This document shows positions 9,102 through 16,561 of a DNA stretch of 64,000 nucleotides, one piece after another. Made by a program: the position numbers and the translations under genes. Each line of letters starts with the position of its first letter. Position 1 is the first letter of the stretch. The notes beneath the pieces are model-generated. The model was not told where the DNA came from and made no database searches. It worked only from the letters and a program-made list of their open reading frames with translations. The stretch is from Lysobacteraceae bacterium NML91-0213 (GTDB lineage: Bacteria; Pseudomonadota; Gammaproteobacteria; Xanthomonadales; Xanthomonadaceae), in contig NWQL01000004.1 of NCBI GenBank assembly GCA_002798175.1, positions 50,102-114,101 of the forward strand. The letters run 5' to 3'.

Positions 9102-9129
9102 AAACCCCTGCACCTGCAGGGGTTTTTTT
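9102..9129 (+). terminator. Strong intrinsic terminator
   Basis: AAACCCCTGC and its complement form a stem with a 4-6 base loop, followed directly by seven T residues (9123-9129). It terminates the small membrane-protein gene. Confidence 0.92.
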
Positions 9130-9205
9130 CTGCCTTGCAGCGGACGTCGCGACGGCGTTCCCGGCGGCCCACCACGGGCGCGCAGCACTCCGGCCGTCGG
9201 ACGGA

Positions 9206-9658
9206 TCAGAACGGCTTGGCCAGCACCAGCCACACCACCAGGACCAGCCCCAGCACGGGCAACTCGTTGAACCAGCGCAGCGCGCGCGAGGTCGGAACCG
9301 CGCGTCCGGCGCCCGCGCCCTTCAGCCAGCGCCCGGCGACGACGAAATGCACCATCAGCAGCACCACCAGCAGCAGCTTGGCGTGCAGCCAGCCGGTGCC
9401 GGGGCCGACCATGGTCGGGAAGCCATCGAACACCCGATAGCCCAGCCAAAGCACCAGGCCCAGCACGAACGCGAAGCCGAACATCGAGTGGCCGAAGCGG
9501 TACAGGCGCCGGCCCATCAGCACCAGGCGATCGCGCACCGCCGGCTCGGCACCGGCCTCGGCGATGTTGACCAGGATGCGCGGCAGGTAGAACGCGGCGG
9601 CCATGAAGGCGATGACGAAGACCAGATGGAAGGTCTTGACCCAGAAATACGCTTGCAT
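9206..9658 (-). CDS. hemJ: HemJ-like membrane protein (protoporphyrinogen IX oxidase, CopD/UPF0093 type)
   Basis: The 150-residue protein has four predicted membrane helices. The N-terminus WVKTFHLVFVIAFM with His11, followed by FYLPRILV, and the segment GWLHAKLLLV with Lys94 match the HemJ family. There, a conserved His and Lys are needed for oxidation of protoporphyrinogen IX to protoporphyrin IX in heme synthesis. I set the start at 9658, because upstream in-frame sequence is arginine-rich and non-hydrophobic. It is divergent from the methyltransferase gene. It might instead be a related CopD-type protein of unknown function. Confidence 0.8.
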   Translation of the reverse strand: MQAYFWVKTFHLVFVIAFMAAAFYLPRILVNIAEAGAEPAVRDRLVLMGRRLYRFGHSMFGFAFVLGLVLWLGYRVFDGFPTMVGPGTGWLHAKLLLVVLLMVHFVVAGRWLKGAGAGRAVPTSRALRWFNELPVLGLVLVVWLVLAKPF

Positions 9659-9717
9659 GCGCGGTGTCCTCTGCCATGGGTGGTCGGGCGCGTGCCCGGT
9701 GCCGGTATCGTAACGGG

Positions 9718-10317
9718 ATGGACAAGACATACGACCGCGCCTATTTCGATCGCTGGTACCGCAATGGCGGCATCGGCGGCACCCGACGCCTGATGCGCAA
9801 GGTGGCGCTTGCCGTGGCCACCGCCGAATACCACCTGGAACGCCCGTTGCGCAGCGTGCTCGACATCGGCTGCGGCGAAGGCGCGTGGCGCGCACCACTG
9901 CTGAAGTTGCGGCCGAAGCTGCGCTACATCGGCTTCGACAGCAGCCTCTACGCGGTGGAGCGCTACGGCGCGCGACGCAACCTGCACCTCGCGCATTTCG
10001 CCGATTTCGAGTTCCTGCGCCCCTGCCCGCCGGCGGACCTGGTGGTGTGCAGCGACGTGCTGCATTACCTGCCCGCGCGCGAGATCGACCGCGGCCTGGG
10101 CGGCGTTGCCGACCTCTGCGGCGGCATCGCCTTCCTGGAAACGTTCACCCGCGAGGACGACGCCGAAGGCGACGACGACGGCTACCTGCGACGACCCGCC
10201 GGTTTCTACCGCGGGCGCTTCGCGGCGGCGGGTTTCCGCCCGTTGGGTTCGCACTGCTGGCTGTCGCCGGCGCTTGCCGAAAGTGCCACTGCACTGGAGG
10301 TCGTCGACCGCGTGTAG
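9718..10317 (+). CDS. Class I SAM-dependent methyltransferase
   Basis: The 199-residue soluble protein has the Rossmann-like SAM-binding motif VLDIGCGEGAW near residue 46, a second acidic motif (YIGFDSS) and the VVCSDVLHYL segment typical of class I methyltransferases. The rest of the protein gives no clear clue to substrate. The ATG at 9718 gives the usual MDKTYDRAYFDRWY start seen in this group. It sits divergently from the HemJ-like gene and 71 bases before the PHB depolymerase gene, with which it might be co-transcribed. Confidence 0.82.
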   Translation: MDKTYDRAYFDRWYRNGGIGGTRRLMRKVALAVATAEYHLERPLRSVLDIGCGEGAWRAPLLKLRPKLRYIGFDSSLYAVERYGARRNLHLAHFADFEFLRPCPPADLVVCSDVLHYLPAREIDRGLGGVADLCGGIAFLETFTREDDAEGDDDGYLRRPAGFYRGRFAAAGFRPLGSHCWLSPALAESATALEVVDRV

Positions 10318-10388
10318 ACAGGCGGGATGCAGGCTCATCCGATATGCTGCGACGCAGCAACCTGATGCCCGCGAGGCGCGATCGCCCC

Positions 10389-11699
10389 ATGTTCCTCTAC
10401 CAGCTGCACGAATTCGGCCGCGCCTTCCTGGCGCCCCACGCCTACTGGGCGGAAGCCAACGCCCGGGCGTTTTCCGCCCCCGGCAGCCTGCTGGCGATGC
10501 TGCCGGGCGCCGAACAGGTGTCGGCGGCCAGCGAGTTGTTCCACCGCGTGGCCAAGGATTACGAGAAGCCGGAATTCGGCATCCATTCGGTCGAGGTCGA
10601 CGGCAGCGTGTATCCGGTGGTCGAGCGCGAGGTCGCCCGCAAGCCATTCTGCCGGCTGCTGCGCTTCAAGCGCTTCAGCGACGATGCCGGTGCCATCGGC
10701 GAGATGAAAGGGCAGCCGCCGGTGCTGGTGGTGGCGCCGCTGTCGGGCCACCACGCGACGTTGCTGCGTGACACCGTGCGCACGCTGCTGCGCGACCACA
10801 AGGTCTACATCACCGACTGGGTCGATGCGCGCATGGTGCCGGGCGACGAAGGTGCATTCACGCTGGACGACTACGTCGCCTACGTCGAGGACTTCATCCG
10901 CCTGATCGGCGCCGACGACCTGCACGTGATCAGCGTCTGCCAGCCGACCGTGCCGGTGCTGGCCGCGGTGTCGCTGATGGCCGCGCGCGGCGAAACCACG
11001 CCACGCTCGCTGGTGCTGATGGGCGGCCCGATCGACGCCCGGCAGTCGCCGACCTCGGTCAACAACCTCGCCACCCAGCGCCCGCTGTGGTGGTTCGAGA
11101 ACAACCTCATCCACCAGGTGCCGGCGAACTATCCGGGCCGTGGCCGACGCGTGTATCCCGGCTTCCTGCAGCACTCGGGCTTCATGGCGATGAATCCCGA
11201 GCGCCACTTCATGTCGCACTGGGACTTCTACCGGAACCTGGTCAAGGGCGACCTCGACGACGCGCAGTCGCACCGGCGCTTCTACGACGAGTACAACGCC
11301 GTGCTCGACATGCCGGCCGAGTACTACCTCGACACCGTGCGCATCGTCTTCCAGGACCACCTGCTGCCCCGCGGCGAGTGGCAGGTGGCCGGTGAGCGGG
11401 TGACGCCGGCGGCGATCGGCGACACGGCCATCCTCACCATCGAAGGCGAACTCGACGACATCTCCGGCCTCGGCCAGACCCGCGCCGCGCATACGCTGTG
11501 CACCGGCGTGCCGGGAGCGCACCGGGCGCACATCACCGTCGACGGTGCCGGTCACTACGGCATCTTCAGTGGCCGCCGCTGGCGCACGCGCGTATATCCG
11601 CAGGTGCGCGATTTCATCGCCCGCTATGCGGGCGCACGTGGCCGCATCCACGGCGTCGGCGGCAAGGTCACCCCGCTCCGGCGCGGCGGCGCAGCCTGA
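10389..11699 (+). CDS. phaZ: Intracellular polyhydroxyalkanoate (PHB) depolymerase
   Basis: The 436-residue cytoplasmic enzyme mobilises stored polyhydroxybutyrate. The start MFLYQLHE resembles that of intracellular PhaZ proteins. The catalytic nucleophile is a cysteine in ISVCQPTVP (Cys184), the Cys-type lipase-box region known from this family, and a GELDDISGLGQT segment and VDGAGHYGIFSGRRW near the C-terminus supply the expected Asp and His. There is no signal peptide. In-frame ATGs at 10344 and 10365 are possible, but the 10389 start matches the family. 3-hydroxybutyrate dehydrogenase, the next catabolic step, is encoded nearby at 7971. Confidence 0.93.
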   Translation: MFLYQLHEFGRAFLAPHAYWAEANARAFSAPGSLLAMLPGAEQVSAASELFHRVAKDYEKPEFGIHSVEVDGSVYPVVEREVARKPFCRLLRFKRFSDDAGAIGEMKGQPPVLVVAPLSGHHATLLRDTVRTLLRDHKVYITDWVDARMVPGDEGAFTLDDYVAYVEDFIRLIGADDLHVISVCQPTVPVLAAVSLMAARGETTPRSLVLMGGPIDARQSPTSVNNLATQRPLWWFENNLIHQVPANYPGRGRRVYPGFLQHSGFMAMNPERHFMSHWDFYRNLVKGDLDDAQSHRRFYDEYNAVLDMPAEYYLDTVRIVFQDHLLPRGEWQVAGERVTPAAIGDTAILTIEGELDDISGLGQTRAAHTLCTGVPGAHRAHITVDGAGHYGIFSGRRWRTRVYPQVRDFIARYAGARGRIHGVGGKVTPLRRGGAA

Positions 11700-11809
11700 G
11701 GGCGCTGCGCGCAACGGGTTTGCAGGAGCCCTCTCCCGTTCACTGGGAGGTTGGAATACGGGCAGAAGGCGCGGGCAGCCGCGCGAAGACCACCCTCGCC
11801 CGGCGCCTC

Positions 11810-12718
11810 TCACGCGTACTGCGCGGTCTTGACCAGCAGGTGCTTGGCCAACAGGCCGTGCATGCGGCCGATCGCCCGCGCCAGGTGCAGGGTCACGAAC
11901 AGCAGCAGCGCGCCGGCCAGCGACACCAGCGGCAGCAGCCATGCGGCGTCCTCGACGAGGTCGACGCCCCAGAACCACACCGCGTAGTCGGCACCCGGCA
12001 GCAGGGCCAGCGGCGACAGCAGCATCGCCAGTGACAGGCTCCCCATCGTCACTGCGATGGTGAAGTAGACGATGCCCAGCGGCAGCATCAGCAGCATGTA
12101 CAGCAGCGTGCTCCAGCTGCGCGGGTCGGTGAACATGTCGCCGATGCGCTGCAGGATGCCGCGCCCGCGCGCGTTGTACAGCGGCCGGCGCGGCATGCGC
12201 TCGCCCAGCATCACCTCGACGATGCGGCCTTCCACCAGCGACAGGATGCGCACCGAGCCGAAGAACAGGATCACGAACGGGATGCCGATGATCAGGATCG
12301 CAAGGCCCGCCGACAGTGACAGTCCCGCCACCACCCAGGTGAAGTAGAAGATGCCGGTGGCCAGCGCCAGCACCATGTAGAACAGCGATGCATAGGCGCG
12401 CGGGTCGGCGGCGACGCCGAAGAAGCGCCCCGCCAGCGATTCCCGGGCCTTTGGCATCGGTGCTCGCAGCGCGGTCTGCACGGTGACCTCGGTGTCGCGG
12501 TAGATGTCGGCGACCTCGTCCGGCGCGCCATAGCTCGAGGCCACCGCGGCGATCACCTCCGCCTCGCTGCGGCCGGGGTTCTCGGCGAGCTCGGAGCGCA
12601 GGTATTCCTCGGCGTCGTACAGCGCATCCTGGATCAGCGCAGGATCGGCCCCGGCCAGCGAGCGCCGCAGGTGCTCGAGGTATTCGGGGATCGTCGTCGG
12701 CAACCTGCTGGCATTCAT
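11810..12718 (-). CDS. HAAS-domain/sensor membrane protein paired with PadR
   Basis: The 302-residue protein begins with a soluble helical region ([14 protein letters not shown], then [14 protein letters not shown] and [14 protein letters not shown]) typical of HAAS signalling domains, which sit next to PadR regulators. It continues with several membrane helices arranged as two repeated blocks ([18 protein letters not shown] and [18 protein letters not shown]), resembling the putative sensor domain family. It overlaps the PadR gene by four bases (ATGA), so the two are translationally coupled. It presumably senses a membrane signal, but the ligand is unknown. Confidence 0.82.
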   Translation of the reverse strand: MNASRLPTTIPEYLEHLRRSLAGADPALIQDALYDAEEYLRSELAENPGRSEAEVIAAVASSYGAPDEVADIYRDTEVTVQTALRAPMPKARESLAGRFFGVAADPRAYASLFYMVLALATGIFYFTWVVAGLSLSAGLAILIIGIPFVILFFGSVRILSLVEGRIVEVMLGERMPRRPLYNARGRGILQRIGDMFTDPRSWSTLLYMLLMLPLGIVYFTIAVTMGSLSLAMLLSPLALLPGADYAVWFWGVDLVEDAAWLLPLVSLAGALLLFVTLHLARAIGRMHGLLAKHLLVKTAQYA

Positions 12719-13092
12719 CGTGGCACTCCCTTGAGGACGGTATCGACGGAATCGCGGGTGGCGGTCCAGGCGCTGGTCCAGCGGTCCAGCACCTCGCGCC
12801 CGGCGGTGGTGATGCGGTAATAGCGACGCGGCGGGCCCGATACCGAAGGTTCGACGTGGCTGGCCAGCAGGCCCGCGGCCTCGAGGTTGCGCAGCACCGG
12901 ATACAGCGCGCTCTGCTTGCCGGCCAACGCGCCGCCGTCCACGCCCTCCAGCTGCTTGGCGATCTGGTAGCCGTACATCGGCGCGGGCGTCGTGGCCAGC
13001 ACCGCCAGCAGTACCAGCGACACCGTGCCCGCGCTCAGTTCCTTCTGGAATTTGCGCAACTGCAGGTCGACGGCGGATTCGTAGCTGGTCAT
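12715..13092 (-). CDS. PadR-family transcriptional regulator
   Basis: The 125-residue protein is a winged-helix regulator. [28 protein letters not shown] and [14 protein letters not shown] are the hallmark PadR segments (helix-turn-helix, wing, and the start of the C-terminal dimer helix). It is the first gene of a two-gene unit with the HAAS/sensor membrane protein, stop and start overlapping by four bases. PadR proteins usually repress their own operon, and a small dyad lies just upstream of the start. The intergenic region is shared with the divergent cyclophilin gene. Confidence 0.9.
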   Translation of the reverse strand: MTSYESAVDLQLRKFQKELSAGTVSLVLLAVLATTPAPMYGYQIAKQLEGVDGGALAGKQSALYPVLRNLEAAGLLASHVEPSVSGPPRRYYRITTAGREVLDRWTSAWTATRDSVDTVLKGVPR

Positions 13093-13110
13093 GGCTCCGG
13101 CACAGGCTCG

Positions 13111-13137
13111 CTATGTCGAGATGGATGCTATTGCCAA
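13111..13137 (-). promoter_or_regulatory. Candidate promoter/operator of the padR operon
   Basis: On the minus strand a TTGGCA hexamer (13137-13132) is followed about 16 bases later by a weak CATAGC -10. The spacer carries the imperfect dyad ATCTCGACAT (13122-13113), matching 8 of 10 positions. This suggests autoregulation but is a weak visual match. Confidence 0.3.
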
Positions 13138-13227
13138 GTTCACACTAGTGGATGTGCCGGAAGTCGGGGCGCGCACCGCTGCTGCGTTCCGGCGAGAATC
13201 GACCCTCACCGTCCGAGGGGATCCAAG

Positions 13228-14142
13228 ATGTCGCGACCTGCCCTGCGCCTGTCGATGCTGTGCGCCGCCCTGCTGCTGACGCCCGCCTTCGCGGCCGATC
13301 CGCCTCCGCCGCCCACCACCCAGGCGCTGCTGGATGCCTCGCAGGCCGCCGACTGGCGCACGCCCGATCCCGACAACCTGCTCTATATCGATCTCGACGC
13401 CGGCCGCGTGGTGGTCGAACTCGCGCCGCGGTTCGCACCCGCACACGTCGGCAACATCCGCACCCTGGCCCGGCAGCGCTTCTGGGACGGACAGACCATC
13501 TACCGTTCGCACGACAACTTCGTGGTGCAGTTCGGCGCCAATGTCGAGGACGGGGCCGCAGCCCCGCCATTGGGGGATGCGCTCGCGCAGCTGCCGGCGG
13601 AATTCGAGCGCCCGGCCGATGGCCTGGCCTTCCATCGGCTGCCCGACCCGGATGGCTGGGCGCCGGAAGCCGGCTTCGCCGATGGCATGCCGGCCGCGCG
13701 CGACCCCGACAAGGGACTGGCGTGGATGGCGCACTGCTACGGCGTGCTGGGCGCGGGCCGCGGCATGGCCGCCGATTCCAGCAACGGCACCGAGCTGTAC
13801 GTGGTGATCGGCCAGGCGCCGCGCCAGCTCGACCGCAACATCACCCAGGTCGGCCGGGTGCTGCAGGGCATGGAACTGCTGAGCGCGCTGCCGCGTGGCA
13901 GCGGCCCGCTGGGCTTCTACGAGGATGCGTCGCAGGCCACGCCGATCCGATCGATCCGTCTCGCCTCCACGGTGCCGGAGGCCGAACGCACTCCGCTGCA
14001 GGTGCTGCGCACCGACACCCCGCTGTTCGACGCGGTGGTGGAGTCGCGCCGCAACCGGCGCGACACGTGGTACCTGCATCCTGCCGGGCACATCGACCTG
14101 TGCAACGTCCCGGTGCCGGTCCGCACGCCACCGCGGGGCTGA
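13228..14142 (+). CDS. Periplasmic cyclophilin-type peptidyl-prolyl isomerase
   Basis: The 304-residue protein has a signal peptide (residues 1-22, ending TPAFA-AD). The cyclophilin-type region follows: [33 protein letters not shown] and FVVQFGA near residues 52-110, then [23 protein letters not shown]. These enzymes catalyse cis-trans isomerisation at proline bonds. The family's more acidic loops are larger here than in E. coli PpiA (190 residues), and about 40 extra residues follow the domain. The start at 13228 is chosen because it gives the signal peptide, while upstream in-frame sequence reads through the control region. Confidence 0.85.
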   Translation: MSRPALRLSMLCAALLLTPAFAADPPPPPTTQALLDASQAADWRTPDPDNLLYIDLDAGRVVVELAPRFAPAHVGNIRTLARQRFWDGQTIYRSHDNFVVQFGANVEDGAAAPPLGDALAQLPAEFERPADGLAFHRLPDPDGWAPEAGFADGMPAARDPDKGLAWMAHCYGVLGAGRGMAADSSNGTELYVVIGQAPRQLDRNITQVGRVLQGMELLSALPRGSGPLGFYEDASQATPIRSIRLASTVPEAERTPLQVLRTDTPLFDAVVESRRNRRDTWYLHPAGHIDLCNVPVPVRTPPRG

Positions 14143-14227
14143 GCCCGCGAGCGACGATGCCCTCACGCCGCCTTCCCGAATCCGTCCCTAGCCTGCGGGT
14201 CCATTCCGAACGAGAGAGCTGTCGTCC

Positions 14228-14530
14228 ATGCCCATGCTCCGCATCCGCATCACCGGCGAGGACGATACCGTCCGCGGCATCATGAACCTGCTGCAGAGCC
14301 TGGACGGCATCGAACACGTCGAGGAGATCGCCGACCTCATGCCGCACATGGACGACGACGACTCCAGCTCCGCCGGCCTGGCCGAGGAACGCGGGCCGGA
14401 CATGCACGAGATCGAGATCGACGCGCCCAACGATTCCACCGCACGCAAGGTGCGCGAGGCGGTGACCGAGCTGGCCTACCAGATGGGCGCGATCGTCGAG
14501 TTCGAGGACGACGAGGAAGACACGCGCTGA
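14228..14530 (+). CDS. Small acidic protein, possible ferredoxin-like fold
   Basis: The 100-residue cytoplasmic protein has a pI far into the acidic range. Two similar beta-alpha-beta units are visible (LRIRITGEDDTVRGIMNLLQ and HEIEIDAPNDSTARKVREA), separated by an acidic, serine-rich loop (MDDDDSSSAGL). This arrangement recalls ACT-like or ferredoxin-like folds, but no ligand motif is seen. The ATG follows GAGAG at suitable spacing. It is 85 bases after the cyclophilin gene and may share its transcript. The function is unknown. Confidence 0.65.
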   Translation: MPMLRIRITGEDDTVRGIMNLLQSLDGIEHVEEIADLMPHMDDDDSSSAGLAEERGPDMHEIEIDAPNDSTARKVREAVTELAYQMGAIVEFEDDEEDTR

Positions 14531-14704
14531 GCGCGCACGGCGCGGGGTCGGAACGCGGCGCCGTTGATCCGCACGACGTTCATTGCGTCGAGGTCGACAC
14601 CCGCCAGGCAACGCACGTTGACCGCCGCCGTGGCCTGCCCCCGGGTCCGGCGCCCTCGCCGAAAGGGGCGACCCCGCATACCGCACAGACGTGGTGCTGC
14701 GTCT

Positions 14705-16561
14705 CTAGGCAGGGTCGGCGTCGTCATCGCGGTCGCGCCCCTGGCGGCTGCGCTCGAACCACCACAGCACGCCGGAGACGGCCAGCCAGGCCAGCCACCA
14801 TGGCCATGCCGGGCCGGGGACGCGCCGCGTGCCCGCCACCGCAGGCGCGTCCGGGCAGTCGCCGTCACAGTGGCCGACCAGGGCCAGTGTGGCGCTGGCC
14901 CGTTGTGCCGCACGCAGGGCGGGCCACGCATCCGCGGAATGCACGTGGAACGCGGTGCGCAGCACATCGCCCTCCAGCACGCGATGCCAGCCCGGCTGGT
15001 GCGGCCAGTAACCGGCGCAATGGTCGCCGCCATCGGGGTGCGGCCACAGCGGCGAGCTCGTGCCATCCGGCGCCAGCACCCGTGCCTGCGTGCCGGCACC
15101 ACACAGGCGTACCCGCCGGTCGGCGAATGCCGGGGCATCGACGCGGATCGCAGGCGCGGTCTGTGCCCGGGCAACCGTCGCCACGGCCTCGCTCCACAAC
15201 GCGCCATGCAGGTCGGCACGCCCTGCCAGCACCAGCAGGTAGCTGTCCTGCAGCGTCCACACCAGGACCCGGCCCTGCCCGTGCGGTCGCCACCAGGCCC
15301 ATGGCCCGCCTTCGCCGCCGGGCCCGATCGCCGCGGCCTGGGCGCCCTCCACCTGCAACCGTCGCTTCTGCAGCGCAGGCACCGGTGCGCGTGCCTGTTC
15401 GAGGTCGAATGGTGCATCGGCGCTGCCGGCGCCGGATCGTGCCCGCAGTGCGTCGGCGTCGCCGACACCGGTCGCGGGCAGCCGGACCGGTACCGTGCCC
15501 TGCCCTCCGGACAGTCGGAAACCGGGGGCTGAAAGGCCCGCCGGCACGCCCGGCATGTCGGCCCGCACCAGCAGCCCCATCCCGGACTCCACCGCGGCCA
15601 GCACCGTGGCGCGACCGGCAGCCCCGAGACCGGACCAGCTGCGCGCGTCCACCACCAGCACATCGGTCTGCGCCAGCGCGGCGGCATCGATGCCGCCACG
15701 CTCGCCCAGGACCAGGCCTGCGCCCAGCGCCACCCGCATCTGCAGCGGCAGGCCCGCATCCGTTGCCCAACGCCGCAGGAAGCGCGTCTCCACGTTCGCG
15801 GCGCCGGCCAGCATCCGCACGCGTGGCGCCACGGAAGGAGCGATCCAGAGCTGCAACGGCGCCTCCTCGACCACGGCCCCGGCGCTATCGCGCAGCTGCA
15901 ACCCGAAGCGTGCGGGCCCGGGGGCGAAGCCCGGCGCCTGCACGACGAAATGGCCGAGCGCATCGATGGCCGCGCTGTCGACGCGCACGCCCGCGGGAGC
16001 GACAAGTTCCACGCGGCCGTCGGCGACCCCATGCACGCGACCGGAGACCCGCAGCATGCCGCCGGCCACCGTGGTACCCGGCCATACGAGATCGGTGAAG
16101 CCGGGCATCGGCGCCGGTGGTTCGAATTCCACCGCAACGTCGGCGGGCACGTCGAGGTCGCGCGCGACCAGCCCGTCGCCGAGCACGCGCAGCAGCCGGG
16201 TGTCGGGATGCAGGCGCAGCGCGGTGGCGAGATCGGGCACCCGTGGCACGTCGGCGCCAGCCACGGCTTCCGGCAGCGCCACCACGCGGCTGCCGGGCGG
16301 CACCGCTGGCACTGCTGCCTCGCCTCCGGCCAGCACCGTCAGCGTCGCGTCGGGATGCAGCCGCGCCGGCGGATGGATGGCCAGCACCAGCAGCACTGCC
16401 CAGGCCGGCTGCGCCAGCAACAGTAGGGCCAGGCGCCAGCCGCGCGATCGGGCGCCCGGCACGGCGCGTCGCTGCCAGTGCAGGATGCGCACGGCCGCCA
16501 GCAGCGCGAGCGCCGCGACGAGGGTGGCGGTGACCGCCAACGAAGGGGTCGACATCATCAT
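14705..16561 (-). CDS. Large membrane-anchored protein, last gene of the TldD/MoxR operon
   Basis: The 618-residue protein has two N-terminal membrane helices (about residues 8-24 and 44-63), a long soluble middle, and one C-terminal helix (PWPWWLAWLAVSGVLWWF) followed by a charged tail. The middle contains a Rossmann-like stretch (TDVLVVDARSW, VLAAVESGMGLLVRADMPG) that recalls glutamine-amidotransferase-like domains found with BatA/DUF4159 proteins, without a visible catalytic Cys triad. The start overlaps the stop of the previous gene (ATGATG), so two alternative ATGs three and six bases further in are possible. The function is unknown, and context ties it to the MoxR complex. Confidence 0.75.
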   Translation of the reverse strand: MMMSTPSLAVTATLVAALALLAAVRILHWQRRAVPGARSRGWRLALLLLAQPAWAVLLVLAIHPPARLHPDATLTVLAGGEAAVPAVPPGSRVVALPEAVAGADVPRVPDLATALRLHPDTRLLRVLGDGLVARDLDVPADVAVEFEPPAPMPGFTDLVWPGTTVAGGMLRVSGRVHGVADGRVELVAPAGVRVDSAAIDALGHFVVQAPGFAPGPARFGLQLRDSAGAVVEEAPLQLWIAPSVAPRVRMLAGAANVETRFLRRWATDAGLPLQMRVALGAGLVLGERGGIDAAALAQTDVLVVDARSWSGLGAAGRATVLAAVESGMGLLVRADMPGVPAGLSAPGFRLSGGQGTVPVRLPATGVGDADALRARSGAGSADAPFDLEQARAPVPALQKRRLQVEGAQAAAIGPGGEGGPWAWWRPHGQGRVLVWTLQDSYLLVLAGRADLHGALWSEAVATVARAQTAPAIRVDAPAFADRRVRLCGAGTQARVLAPDGTSSPLWPHPDGGDHCAGYWPHQPGWHRVLEGDVLRTAFHVHSADAWPALRAAQRASATLALVGHCDGDCPDAPAVAGTRRVPGPAWPWWLAWLAVSGVLWWFERSRQGRDRDDDADPA

